Position numbers and translations under genes: made by a program. The notes under the pieces were generated by a model. It was not told the origin of the DNA. It saw only the letters and a list, made by a program, of their open reading frames with translations, and made no database searches. Positions 39,319-49,507 of a DNA stretch of 64,000 bases are shown here, one piece after another. Position 1 is the first letter of the stretch, and every line of letters begins with the position of its first letter. Source of the stretch: Pseudomonas wayambapalatensis (GTDB lineage Bacteria; Pseudomonadota; Gammaproteobacteria; Pseudomonadales; Pseudomonadaceae); assembly GCA_014268975.2 (NCBI GenBank), contig CP077096.1, positions 186,001 to 250,000 on the forward strand, given 5' to 3'.

Positions 39319-42183
39319 ATGACCCAGAATTGCATGGTGATCGACGCATCACCCGAATCGACAAGGAGCGTTCGCAGGCAATTCGCAACCCAGCTCTCCA
39401 TCGAGCGGACCCGCCTGCTTTACCAGGGCTCGTTGCTGCCCACCCTGTTCATGTTGCTCAACGGCCTGCTTTGCGCCTGGCTGCTGTGGAGTCCTGCCCG
39501 CTACCTGCTGGTCGGCGTGTGGATGGTCTGGTTGCTGGCGCTGGTGGCCTTGCGGGTGATCCAGGTGGCGGCTTTCGATGCGGCCACGCCGGCGCGCCAG
39601 GCCAAGCCGACCTGGTGGCGGATGTTCCTGGGTGGGTCGGCCTTCAGTGGCCTGACGCTTGCCTGTGCTGCACTCGCGCTGGTGCCGGTGGACAGTTTCG
39701 TCCAGCAGGCCTGGGTATTCGGCCTGCTGGGCGCAGCGGCGCTGTCGGCGAGCGTCGCCTATGCGGTCAGCCTGCCGGCCTTTCTCAGCTTCGTGTTACC
39801 CGGCCTGTTGCCGCCGATCGGATTTCTGTTCTTCTATCAGGACGGATTGCAGCGCGGCTGGGGCTGGCTTGGCCTGATCCTGCTCGGCGCCCTGATGGTA
39901 GTGGCCTGGCAGGTCAATCGTCTGATCGAGCGCGGTCTGCTCCGACGCTTCCAGAACCAGGCACTGATCGAGCATCTGCAGGGTGCGCAACGCCATGGCG
40001 AGCAACTGAACCAGGCCCTGAGTGCAGAGATCCGCCACCGTCGTCATGCCGAAGAGCAATTGCGCCAGGCTCAGGCCGGCCTTGAGCTGCGGGTGAGCGA
40101 GCGAAGCCGCGAGCTGGCGCTTGCCACCCAGGCCCTGGGCGCCAGCGAGCAGCGCCTGGCCCTGGCGCTGGAGGCCAGCGAGCTGGGGCTGTGGGACTGG
40201 GACCTGCAAACCGACGAAGTCCATCACACTCAGTTGCATGCCTTGTTCGGCCTGGAGCCTGGACAAGTGCGCTCGGTGCTTGCCGACCTCAAGCCGCGCC
40301 TGCATCCCGACGATCTGCCGCTACTGCGGCGCACACTGGTCGAGCACCTCAAGGGCCGCAGCGGCGACTATCGCGTCGAATACCGGGTACGCCACACGCA
40401 AGGCCGCTGGTGCTGGATCGAGGATCGGGGGCGGGCGGTCGAGCGTGATGCCGACGGCAAGGTCCTGCGCATGCTGGGCACCCGCCGCGACATCACCGCA
40501 CAGAAGGAGCAGGAAGAGCAGCAACGGCTGGCTGCCACCGTGTTCGAAGCGGCGAGTGAAGGCATCGCCATCCTCGATGCGCACTACCAGTTGCTGGCGG
40601 TCAACCAGCGGTTCTGCGATCTCACCGGTTACGGGCGCGAAGACCTGATCCTGCGTGACCTGCTGGAGCTGCCGTGCAGCCGCGACGCCCGCCGGCACAG
40701 CCAGTCGATTCTCCAGGCCCTTGAGCAGCAGGGGCGCTGGCAGGGCGAGCTGGTCGAGGCGCGCAGCAATGGCGAGCTTTACCCGCAATGGCTGCAGCTC
40801 AATGGCGTGCGCGATGGGCGGGGCAATATCAGCAATATCGTGGCGTTCTTCACGGACCTGTCGGCGCGCCGCGAGTCGGAGGAGCGCCTGCGCTACTTGG
40901 CCCACTACGATGACCTCACAGGCCTTGCCAACCGCGCACTGTTCCGCCTGCGCCTGCACGAGGCGGTGCAGCGTGTGCGCCTGAACGGCCGTAGCCTGGC
41001 GCTGCTGCATGTCGACCTGGACCGTTTCAAGCTGCTCAATGAAAGCCTGGGGCATGAGCTGGCCGACCAGTTACTGAAGAAAATGGCCCAGCGCCTGGCC
41101 AATGCGGTGCCGGAGGCCGACACCGTGGCGCGTATCTCCGGCGACGAGTTCGCCGTGCTGTTCGATGGCTACAGCAATCTTTCCAGCCTGGTGCGGGTCA
41201 CCACACGGCTGCTCGACAAGCTGCGGGTGCCGCAGCGGGTGGGCGGTCATGAGGTGGTGATCAGTGCATCGGTGGGCATCAGTGTGTTGTCGGAGGCCAC
41301 TTTCGACCTCAACGCCCTGGTCAGCCAGGCCGACATGGCCAAGCAGCATGCCAAGCACCTGGGGGGCGACAGTTTCCAGTTCTATACCGAAAGCCTGCGT
41401 GCCAGCACCCTGGAGCGCCTGCAACTGGAGAACGATCTGCGCAAGGCTCTCGACGAGAACCAGTTGCGAGTCTACTACCAGCCCAAGCTGTGCCTGCGTT
41501 CCGGCCGTCTGCATGCCGCCGAGGCGCTGGTGCGCTGGCAGCATCCGCAGTGGGGCATGGTGCCGCCGGGCGAGTTCATCGGGCTGGCCGAAGAAACCGG
41601 GTTGATCGCGCCGATGGGTGAGTTCGTCCTGCGTCAGGCGTGCTGGCAGGCCTGCGAATGGCTGCGCCAGGGCAGAGAGATCCGTGTTTCGGTCAACCTG
41701 TCGGTCTACCAGTTGCGCCAGGGCAAGGTGGTCAGCCTGGTGCGCCAGATGCTGCAGGAGACCGGGCTGGCACCGCACCTGCTGGAGCTGGAACTGACCG
41801 AGAGCCAGTTGCTCGACAATGTCGAGCACATCATCGCCACCTTCCAGCAACTGCACGCATTGGGCGTGAAGCTGGCGATCGATGATTTCGGGACCGGCTA
41901 CTCATCGCTGAGTTACCTCAAGCGCTTTCCGGTGGACTACGTGAAGATCGACCAGGCGTTCATTCGGGGTCTGCAGGAGGGCAGCCAGGATGCCGCGATC
42001 ATCCGGGCGATCATCGCCATGGCCAAGAGCCTGGGGCTGGAGGTGGTGGCAGAGGGCGTGGAAACCCAGGAGCAGCTGGCATTCCTGCGTGAACAGGGGT
42101 GCGACGAGGCTCAGGGTTACCTGATCAGTCGACCGATCGATGCCGCAGCGTTCAAGGCGTTGCTGGAGCGCTCGCGGGGATGA
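39319..42183 (+). CDS. membrane PAS-GGDEF-EAL cyclic-di-GMP enzyme
   Basis: 954 aa: about five N-terminal membrane segments (residues 38-180), a coiled coil (about 200-275), two PAS domains (about 275-395 and 400-520; WCWIEDRGRAVERDADGKV ends the first with a PAC segment), a GGDEF domain and an EAL domain. The diguanylate cyclase signature reads ARISGDEFAVLF; SGDEF can be active, and no RxxD inhibitory site is seen five residues before it. The phosphodiesterase residues are present (AEALVRW, ELTES, IDDFGTGYSSL, AEGVETQEQL), so net c-di-GMP breakdown is likely. It diverges from uvrD, as its P. aeruginosa relative does. Confidence 0.9.
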   Translation: MTQNCMVIDASPESTRSVRRQFATQLSIERTRLLYQGSLLPTLFMLLNGLLCAWLLWSPARYLLVGVWMVWLLALVALRVIQVAAFDAATPARQAKPTWWRMFLGGSAFSGLTLACAALALVPVDSFVQQAWVFGLLGAAALSASVAYAVSLPAFLSFVLPGLLPPIGFLFFYQDGLQRGWGWLGLILLGALMVVAWQVNRLIERGLLRRFQNQALIEHLQGAQRHGEQLNQALSAEIRHRRHAEEQLRQAQAGLELRVSERSRELALATQALGASEQRLALALEASELGLWDWDLQTDEVHHTQLHALFGLEPGQVRSVLADLKPRLHPDDLPLLRRTLVEHLKGRSGDYRVEYRVRHTQGRWCWIEDRGRAVERDADGKVLRMLGTRRDITAQKEQEEQQRLAATVFEAASEGIAILDAHYQLLAVNQRFCDLTGYGREDLILRDLLELPCSRDARRHSQSILQALEQQGRWQGELVEARSNGELYPQWLQLNGVRDGRGNISNIVAFFTDLSARRESEERLRYLAHYDDLTGLANRALFRLRLHEAVQRVRLNGRSLALLHVDLDRFKLLNESLGHELADQLLKKMAQRLANAVPEADTVARISGDEFAVLFDGYSNLSSLVRVTTRLLDKLRVPQRVGGHEVVISASVGISVLSEATFDLNALVSQADMAKQHAKHLGGDSFQFYTESLRASTLERLQLENDLRKALDENQLRVYYQPKLCLRSGRLHAAEALVRWQHPQWGMVPPGEFIGLAEETGLIAPMGEFVLRQACWQACEWLRQGREIRVSVNLSVYQLRQGKVVSLVRQMLQETGLAPHLLELELTESQLLDNVEHIIATFQQLHALGVKLAIDDFGTGYSSLSYLKRFPVDYVKIDQAFIRGLQEGSQDAAIIRAIIAMAKSLGLEVVAEGVETQEQLAFLREQGCDEAQGYLISRPIDAAAFKALLERSRG

Positions 42184-42214
42184 CCTGCGCCCCGGCGGCA
42201 AGTGCCGGGGCAGG
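42184..42214. terminator. hairpin between convergent GGDEF-EAL and zwf genes
   Basis: GCCCCGGC (42189-42196) and GCCGGGGC (42204-42211) form an 8-bp stem with a 7-base loop, extended by CCTG/CAGG flanks. It lies between two gene ends and probably terminates both, although the T-run is missing. Confidence 0.55.
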
Positions 42215-42220
42215 GGATGG

Positions 42221-43663
42221 TCAGAGGTGCCAGTGTCGGCCCTGATGCGCCAGGAGGCTGTTGGCCTGCTCTGGCCCATTGCTGCCTGCCGGATAGGTCC
42301 GCGGTGCCTGGAAGTGTTCTTCCCAGCCCTTGAGGATAGGGTCGATCCAGGCCCACGCGGCCTCCACTTCGTCGCGGCGCATGAACAGTGTCGAGTCACC
42401 ATCCAGTACATCCAGCAGCAGGCGCTCGTAGGCTTCCCAGCGGCGGGTCTGGGCGAAGGCCTGGGCCAGGTTCAGGTCCAGTTCGACTGGCGCCAGGCGC
42501 ATGCCGCGGCCGGGGCTCTTGGTCATCATGCGCAGGCTGATGTGCTCGTCGGGCTGCAACTGGATCAGCAACTGGTTGACCTGGCCGCCCGCGAACAACT
42601 CGTGGGGCACCGGTTTGAACTGGATGACGATCTGCGACGAGCGCCGTGCCATGCGCTTGCCGGTGCGCAGGTAGAACGGCACGCCGGCCCAGCGCCAGTT
42701 CTCGATATGGGCCTGCACGGCGACGAAGGTTTCGGTGTCGCTGTCGTTGTCGACATCTTTCTCGAAGTAGTAGGCCGGCACTTCCTGGCCGCCGATCTTG
42801 CCGGCGCTGTACTGGCCGCGCACGGTCTTGTCCTGCACGTCCTGGCCGGTGATCGGGCGCAGCGCACGAAGGATCTTCACCTTCTCGTCGCGGACCGCCT
42901 CGGCCTCGAACTGCGCCGGCGGCTCCATCGCCACCAGGCAGAGCAGTTGCAGCAGATGGTTCTGCAGCATGTCGCGGGTAGCGCCGGCGCGCTCGTAGTA
43001 GGCGCCGCGGTTCTCGACCCCGAGGGTTTCGCAGACGCTGATCTGCACATGATCGACCTGGCTGTTGCGCCATACAGGCTCCAGCAAGGCATTGGCGAAG
43101 CGCAGGGCCATGAGGTTCTGCACTGTCTCCTTGCCCAGGTAGTGATCGATGCGAAAGACCTGGGACTCGTCGAATACCGCGCCGATGGCTTCGTTGATCG
43201 CCGTGGCCGACTCCAGCGAATGGCCGATGGGTTTCTCCAGCACGATGCGCGCTTCGTTGTCGGCAAGGCCGGCCAGGCGCAGGTTGTTGGCGATGGACAC
43301 GAACAGGTTGGGGGCGGTGGCGAGGTAGAAGATTCGGGTCAGGCCACCGGGCTCGCCAAGGTAGCGGGCCAGGCGTCCGAAGTCGGCACCCTGGGAGGCG
43401 TCCATGGCGAAGTAGTCCAGGCGTGCCGAGAAGCGCTGCCAGACCTCCTCGTCGAAGTCGTTGCGGGAAATCTGCGCCCTGCAATGACGCTCGCTGAGCT
43501 TGAGGTAGTCGTTGCGCGGCAGGGGGCGGCGGGCCAGGGCGATGATCCGCACGGCGTTGTGCAGGCGACCCTCGCGGTAGAGCTGATAGAGCGCCGGCAG
43601 CAGCTTGTGCAGGGCCAGGTCGCCCGTGCCGCCGAAAACCAGAATGTCGCAAGGGATACTCAA
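42221..43663 (-). CDS. zwf: glucose-6-phosphate 1-dehydrogenase
   Basis: Entry enzyme of the Entner-Doudoroff and pentose phosphate routes (480 aa), making 6-phosphogluconolactone and NAD(P)H. The coenzyme-binding motif FGGTGDLALHKLLPAL is at residues 10-25 and the active-site signature RIDHYLGKE near residue 170 is intact. It is not followed by pgl and eda here, so it is the isolated paralogue that P. putida strains carry beside an RpiR regulator. A HexR-type operator lies in the shared promoter spacer. Confidence 0.94.
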   Translation of the reverse strand: MSIPCDILVFGGTGDLALHKLLPALYQLYREGRLHNAVRIIALARRPLPRNDYLKLSERHCRAQISRNDFDEEVWQRFSARLDYFAMDASQGADFGRLARYLGEPGGLTRIFYLATAPNLFVSIANNLRLAGLADNEARIVLEKPIGHSLESATAINEAIGAVFDESQVFRIDHYLGKETVQNLMALRFANALLEPVWRNSQVDHVQISVCETLGVENRGAYYERAGATRDMLQNHLLQLLCLVAMEPPAQFEAEAVRDEKVKILRALRPITGQDVQDKTVRGQYSAGKIGGQEVPAYYFEKDVDNDSDTETFVAVQAHIENWRWAGVPFYLRTGKRMARRSSQIVIQFKPVPHELFAGGQVNQLLIQLQPDEHISLRMMTKSPGRGMRLAPVELDLNLAQAFAQTRRWEAYERLLLDVLDGDSTLFMRRDEVEAAWAWIDPILKGWEEHFQAPRTYPAGSNGPEQANSLLAHQGRHWHL

Positions 43664-43708
43664 GCCACCACTCTCCCATGTTCGTTTAGCTGGGCGGTCA
43701 GCCGGTCA

Positions 43709-43723
43709 TGTAGTATAACTACA
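43709..43723. promoter_or_regulatory. HexR-type operator between zwf and its regulator
   Basis: TGTAGTATAACTACA has perfect 6-base arms (TGTAGT/ACTACA) around 3 central bases and resembles the HexR consensus TGTAATNNNATTACA. It lies 45 bases from both zwf and the divergent RpiR-family gene, suggesting dual and autogenous control. Confidence 0.7.
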
Positions 43724-43767
43724 AGATAGCTACATCCCGGCCAGCCGATCATAACCGAGTCCAGCCT

Positions 43768-44634
43768 GTGAATCTGTTGCAACATATCGCTCAATCGCGC
43801 CACCTGCTGCGCAAATCGGAACTGAAAGTGGCCGACCACGTGCTGCTCGATCCGGCTGCCGTCATGCACAGCTCGATGGCCGATCTTGCCCACAGTGTTG
43901 GTATCAGCGAGCCGACCATCGTGCGTTTCTGCCGCGCCATCGGTTGTTCGGGCTTCCAGGACCTCAAGCTCAAGCTGGCGCAAAGCCTGGCGGCGGGCGC
44001 CAGCTTCGGCCAGTTCGCCATCCATGAAGACGACTCGGTCGCCGACTACAGCCTGAAGATTTTCGACACCACCTTGCACACGCTGATGGAAGTGCGCGAG
44101 CACCTCGACCCGCAGGCGCTGCAGCAGGCGGTGAGTGCCATGGCCCAGGCGCAGCGCGTGGAATTCTACGGCTTCGGGGCTTCCGGCGCGGTCGCCGCCG
44201 ATGCCCAGCACAAGTTCTTCCGTCTGCTGCTCAGTGCCGCGGCCTATTCCGACCCGCACATGCAGGCGATGTCGGCGGTGACCCTCAAGCCGGGTGATGT
44301 CGCCGTGTGCATCTCGCAGTCGGGGCGCTCGAAGGATTTGCTGATCACCGCCAACCTGGTGCGTGAAAGCGGCGCCAACCTCATCACCCTGTGCCCCAGC
44401 CAGACGCCGCTGGCGGAACTGTCGACCGTCAACCTGGCGATCGACGTGCACGAAGACACCGAGATCTACACCCCGCTGACCTCGCGGATCGCCCACCTGG
44501 TGGTGATCGACGTGCTGGCCATGGGTGTGGCCATGGCGCGTGGGCCGAGCCTGGTCAACCACCTCAAGAGCGTCAAGCGCAGCTTGCGCAGCCTGCGTTT
44601 GTCGCCCAAGTCGATCAAGGCTACCGACGACTGA
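43768..44634 (+). CDS. RpiR-family regulator, HexR-like
   Basis: 288 aa: N-terminal HTH of the RpiR type (LAHSVGISEPTIVRFCRAIG, about residues 41-60) and a C-terminal SIS sugar-phosphate-binding domain (VEFYGFGASGAVAADAQHKF, CISQSGRSKD). HexR proteins sense 2-keto-3-deoxy-6-phosphogluconate. Divergent placement from zwf with a shared palindrome supports control of that gene. Because P. putida also has a HexR beside the main zwf-pgl-eda operon, this is probably a paralogue. Confidence 0.88.
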   Translation: MNLLQHIAQSRHLLRKSELKVADHVLLDPAAVMHSSMADLAHSVGISEPTIVRFCRAIGCSGFQDLKLKLAQSLAAGASFGQFAIHEDDSVADYSLKIFDTTLHTLMEVREHLDPQALQQAVSAMAQAQRVEFYGFGASGAVAADAQHKFFRLLLSAAAYSDPHMQAMSAVTLKPGDVAVCISQSGRSKDLLITANLVRESGANLITLCPSQTPLAELSTVNLAIDVHEDTEIYTPLTSRIAHLVVIDVLAMGVAMARGPSLVNHLKSVKRSLRSLRLSPKSIKATDD

Positions 44635-44650
44635 TTGCACTGCTACCGCA

Positions 44651-44690
44651 CCGGCCTCTTTGGGAGCGGGTTTACCCGCGAAAGGGCCGG
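44651..44690. repeat. P. putida-type REP element
   Basis: A 40-base unit with CCGGCC at its left end and GGCCGG at its right, containing GGGAGCGGGTTTACCCGCG. This is the classical REP of the P. putida group, here with both ends complementary so the whole unit can fold. Confidence 0.8.
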
Positions 44691-44791
44691 TACGGGCAAT
44701 GAAAATTCACGATTCTGTCACCATTTCTCAGCCAAACCGTAAAACCCCGAAGCCACCCTGAAACTCCCGCACTCGATCTGGGAGACAGGCA

Positions 44792-45010
44792 ATGGCAAAC
44801 GATCACTTCGGTTCGTACCAACCCAGCGCCAAAGCTCGCAAGCAGGCTGAAAAGGATCAGCGACGCATGGAATATCGTCGCGCGATCGAAAGCTACTGCG
44901 ACCAGCGCCAACTCTTGCGCGATCTCGCCGACTACCCGGAGCTGCAAGACATCACGGTGTGGCAGGTGGCGCCGGCAGCTTCCCAGAAAATCGCTCCACA
45001 AGCCCGCTGA
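44792..45010 (+). CDS. small basic protein, PA3496-like
   Basis: 72 aa, mainly charged helix: SAKARKQAEKDQRRMEYRRA followed by LLRDLADYPELQDI. The pattern resembles a family annotated from P. aeruginosa PA3496 as a putative envelope-integrity protein, but I recall this only loosely. The start has GGGAGA upstream. Its last 59 bases overlap the 3' end of the convergent pycR. Confidence 0.6.
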   Translation: MANDHFGSYQPSAKARKQAEKDQRRMEYRRAIESYCDQRQLLRDLADYPELQDITVWQVAPAASQKIAPQAR

Positions 45011-45914
45011 TCTTCGCACGTTCGCTGCGAATGAATGCCAGAAACGCCAAGGCCACCGGCGATTGCCGCTTGGCCTTGGACTGCACCACGCACCAGCTGC
45101 GGTACAGCGGCAGCTCCTCGACAGGCAACTCCCTGAGCATCCCGGTGGCCAGTTCCATGTTCACTGCATGGCGAGTCAGCAGGGCGATGCCCAAGCCTGC
45201 GATCACGCACTCGCGCTGGGCGTCGGCCGAGGCCACTTCCAGGGTCTGGGTGAAGTGCACGCGCTTGTCCTTGAAGTACTCCTCGCAGGCTTTGCGCGTG
45301 CCCGAGCCTTGTTCGCGGATGAGCAGGGTATGAGGCTCCAGGTCCTGCAGGCGCAAGCGTTCGAGCTTGCACAACGGGTGCTCCGGTGGCGCCACCGCGA
45401 TGATCGGGTTATTCAGGAATGGCAGGAACTCCAGCCCCATGTCCTGCGGCACCATCGACATGATGATCAGGTCGTCGCGGTTGTCGGACAGGCGTCGAAT
45501 CGCCTGGGCGCGATTGACCACCGTGAGGGTGAGGTTGACCTCCGGGTGTCGTTGCTTGAAGGCGGCGAACAGGTGTGGCACGAAGTACTTCGCACTGGAT
45601 TCGATCGCCAGCTTCAATTGCCCCTGCAGTGAGCCCTGCATGTCCGACAGCTGCATGTCGAGGTTTTCCAGGCGCCCGAAGATGTCGCGGCTGGCACGTT
45701 GCAGTGCCTCGGCCGCTTCGGTCAGGTAGAGCTTTTTGCCGACGTACTCGAACAGCGGCTGGCCGACCAGCTCTTCGAGCTGGCGGATCTGTAGACTTAC
45801 GGCGGGTTGCGTAAGCGCCATCTCTTCCGCTGCGCGGCTGTACGAGCGCAAATCACACACTTCGTTAAAGATCTGTAGCTGACGCAAAGTCATACGCATC
45901 AAGGACTTACGCAT
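44952..45914 (-). CDS. pycR: LysR-type regulator of pyruvate carboxylase (PycR-like)
   Basis: 320 aa with an N-terminal LysR HTH (LRQLQIFNEVCDLRSYSRAA, then AVSLQIRQLEELVGQPLFE) and a CysB/CbbR-like effector domain. It is transcribed away from the pyruvate carboxylase genes with a 189-base spacer, the arrangement of P. aeruginosa pycR. Three in-frame ATGs lie close together; the first (45914) has GGGGAT just ahead. The ligand is unknown. Confidence 0.88.
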   Translation of the reverse strand: MRKSLMRMTLRQLQIFNEVCDLRSYSRAAEEMALTQPAVSLQIRQLEELVGQPLFEYVGKKLYLTEAAEALQRASRDIFGRLENLDMQLSDMQGSLQGQLKLAIESSAKYFVPHLFAAFKQRHPEVNLTLTVVNRAQAIRRLSDNRDDLIIMSMVPQDMGLEFLPFLNNPIIAVAPPEHPLCKLERLRLQDLEPHTLLIREQGSGTRKACEEYFKDKRVHFTQTLEVASADAQRECVIAGLGIALLTRHAVNMELATGMLRELPVEELPLYRSWCVVQSKAKRQSPVALAFLAFIRSERAKISGLVERFSGKLPAPPATP

Positions 45915-46103
45915 TTATCCCCAGGCTCCGGCAAAACCTTGTTACCTCACTATAAGCTTTTGCTAATACAGCCCCTAACAAATATTGATTTTTGTTTATC
46001 AACCGGTAGCGCTAGTTTGAATGTGCGACTGGCCAGCGACGTCTGGTCACGCGCCGACCGGTGTAACCGGATCGTCTGTTCCTACGGCTTTGGGAAGACT
46101 CCA

Positions 46104-47519
<1,416 letters not shown>

Positions 47520-47530
47520 GGAATTCAACA

Positions 47531-49339
47531 ATGTCCAAGAAAATCCATGTAACCGACACGATCCTGCGCGACGCCCACCAGTCCCTGCTGGCCACCCGCA
47601 TGCGCACCGAAGACATGCTGCCGATCTGCGAAAAGCTCGACAAGGTCGGCTACTGGTCGCTCGAAGTCTGGGGCGGTGCGACCTTCGACGCCTGCGTGCG
47701 CTTCCTCAAGGAAGACCCGTGGGAGCGCCTGCGCCAACTGCGTGCGGCACTGCCCAACACCCGTCTGCAGATGCTGCTGCGCGGCCAGAACCTGCTGGGC
47801 TACCGCCATTACAGCGATGATGTGGTCAAGGCTTTCGTGGCCAAGGCTGCGGTCAATGGTATCGACGTATTCCGCATCTTCGACGCCATGAACGATGTGC
47901 GTAACCTGCGCGTGGCCATCGAAGCGGTGAAGGCCGCCGGCAAGCACGCCCAAGGCACCATTGCCTACACCACCAGCCCCGTGCACACCATCGAGGCCTT
48001 CGTGAACCAGGCCAAGCAGATGGAAGCCATGGGTTGCGACTCGGTGGCGATCAAGGACATGGCCGGCCTGCTGACGCCATACGCCACAGGCGAGCTGGTC
48101 AAGGCGCTGAAGGCCGAGCAATCGCTGCCGGTGTTCATCCACTCCCACGACACCGCAGGCCTGGCCGCCATGTGCCAGCTCAAGGCGGTGGAAAACGGTG
48201 CCGACCACATCGACACCGCCATCTCCAGCTTCGCCTGGGGCACCAGCCACCCGGGCACCGAGTCGATGGTCGCCGCGCTCAAGGGCAGCGAGTTCGACAC
48301 CGGGCTGGACCTGGAGCTGCTGCAGGAGATCGGCCTGTACTTCTACGCCGTGCGCAAGAAGTACCATCAGTTCGAGAGCGAGTTCACCGCCGTGGATACC
48401 CGCGTGCAGGTCAACCAGGTGCCGGGCGGGATGATTTCCAACCTGGCCAACCAGCTCAAGGAGCAGGGCGCCCTCAACCGCATGAACGAAGTGCTGGCGG
48501 AGATCCCGCGGGTACGTGAAGACCTCGGCTTCCCGCCGCTGGTGACCCCGACTTCGCAGATCGTCGGCACCCAGGCGTTCTTCAACGTACTGGCCGGTGA
48601 GCGCTACAAGACCATCACCAACGAGGTGAAGCTGTACCTGCAGGGCGGCTACGGCAAGGCGCCAGGTGTGGTCGACGAGAAGCTGCGCCGCCAGGCGATC
48701 GGCAGCGAAGAAGTGATCGATGTGCGTCCGGCCGACCTGCTCAAGCCGGAGATGGCCAAGCTGCGTGCCGAGATCGGCAGCCTGGCGCACAGCGAGGAAG
48801 ACGTGCTGACCTTCGCCATGTTCCCGGACATCGGGCGCAAGTTCCTCGAAGAGCGTGAAGCCGGAACCCTCAAGCCCGAAGCCCTGCTGCCGATCCCGGA
48901 AGCCGGCGCTGCAACCTCCGTAGGCGGCGAGGGAGTACCGACCGAGTTCGTCATCGACGTGCACGGCGAGACCTACCGCGTCGACATCACCGGCGTGGGC
49001 GTCAAGGCCGAAGGCAAGCGTCACTTCTACCTGTCCATCGACGGCATGCCGGAAGAAGTGGTGTTCGAGCCGCTCAACGATTTCGTCGGCGGTGGCAGCA
49101 GCAAGCGCAAGCAGGCCAGTGCGCCAGGTCACGTCAGCACCACCATGCCGGGCAACATCGTCGATGTGCTGGTCAAGGAGGGCGATGTGGTGAAGGCGGG
49201 GCAAGCGGTGCTGATCACCGAGGCGATGAAGATGGAGACCGAAGTCCAGGCGGCCATCGCCGGCAAGGTCGTTGCCATTCATGTGGCCAAGGGCGACCGG
49301 GTGACCCCTGGCGAGATCCTGATCGAGATCGAAGGCTGA
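47531..49339 (+). CDS. pycB: pyruvate carboxylase subunit B (carboxyltransferase and biotin carrier)
   Basis: 602 aa: an N-terminal DRE-TIM metallolyase-like carboxyltransferase domain (DTILRDAHQSLLATRMRTED), a PYC/OADA conserved region, a flexible linker (GGGSSKRKQASAPG, near 530) and a biotinyl domain with the biotinylated lysine in TEAMKMETEV near residue 566. It is often annotated oxaloacetate decarboxylase alpha (oadA), but the partner biotin carboxylase subunit directly upstream and the absence of oadB/oadG membrane genes indicate pyruvate carboxylase. Confidence 0.94.
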   Translation: MSKKIHVTDTILRDAHQSLLATRMRTEDMLPICEKLDKVGYWSLEVWGGATFDACVRFLKEDPWERLRQLRAALPNTRLQMLLRGQNLLGYRHYSDDVVKAFVAKAAVNGIDVFRIFDAMNDVRNLRVAIEAVKAAGKHAQGTIAYTTSPVHTIEAFVNQAKQMEAMGCDSVAIKDMAGLLTPYATGELVKALKAEQSLPVFIHSHDTAGLAAMCQLKAVENGADHIDTAISSFAWGTSHPGTESMVAALKGSEFDTGLDLELLQEIGLYFYAVRKKYHQFESEFTAVDTRVQVNQVPGGMISNLANQLKEQGALNRMNEVLAEIPRVREDLGFPPLVTPTSQIVGTQAFFNVLAGERYKTITNEVKLYLQGGYGKAPGVVDEKLRRQAIGSEEVIDVRPADLLKPEMAKLRAEIGSLAHSEEDVLTFAMFPDIGRKFLEEREAGTLKPEALLPIPEAGAATSVGGEGVPTEFVIDVHGETYRVDITGVGVKAEGKRHFYLSIDGMPEEVVFEPLNDFVGGGSSKRKQASAPGHVSTTMPGNIVDVLVKEGDVVKAGQAVLITEAMKMETEVQAAIAGKVVAIHVAKGDRVTPGEILIEIEG

Positions 49340-49399
49340 GCGACAGCCTTCGACTGACAAGCGGTTTACCTCATGGGGAGCGGTTGCTCCCCTTTTTTT
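49331..49399 (+). terminator. double hairpin terminator after pycB
   Basis: A first hairpin, GAAGGCT (49331-49337) with AGCCTTC (49345-49351), overlaps the stop codon. A second, GGGGAGC (49375-49381) with GCTCCCC (49386-49392), is followed by seven Ts and is a strong intrinsic terminator. Confidence 0.9.
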
Positions 49400-49418
49400 G
49401 TGTTGGGTTTCAGGGCCC

Positions 49419-49504
49419 AATCGCGGGGCAAGCCCGCTCCCACAGGTACCCCGCTGTTTTCATGGGCAGCGGGGTACCTGTGGGAGCGGGCTTGCCCCGC
49501 GATT
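49419..49504. repeat. inverted REP pair (REPIN), perfect 38-bp arms
   Basis: The 38-base arm 49419-49456 (starting AATCGCGGGGCAAGCCCGCT) is exactly repeated in inverse at 49467-49504, with a 10-base spacer TTTTCATGGG. The arms contain the REP core GGGCAAGCCCGCTCCCACAGG. Full identity of the arms suggests a recent or actively maintained unit. Confidence 0.92.
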
Positions 49505-49507
49505 GCG

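Noticed and set aside
47531..49339. Oxaloacetate decarboxylase alpha subunit (oadA) of a sodium pump
   Set aside because: The neighbouring biotin carboxylase subunit and pycR, and the lack of oadB and oadG genes, fit pyruvate carboxylase.
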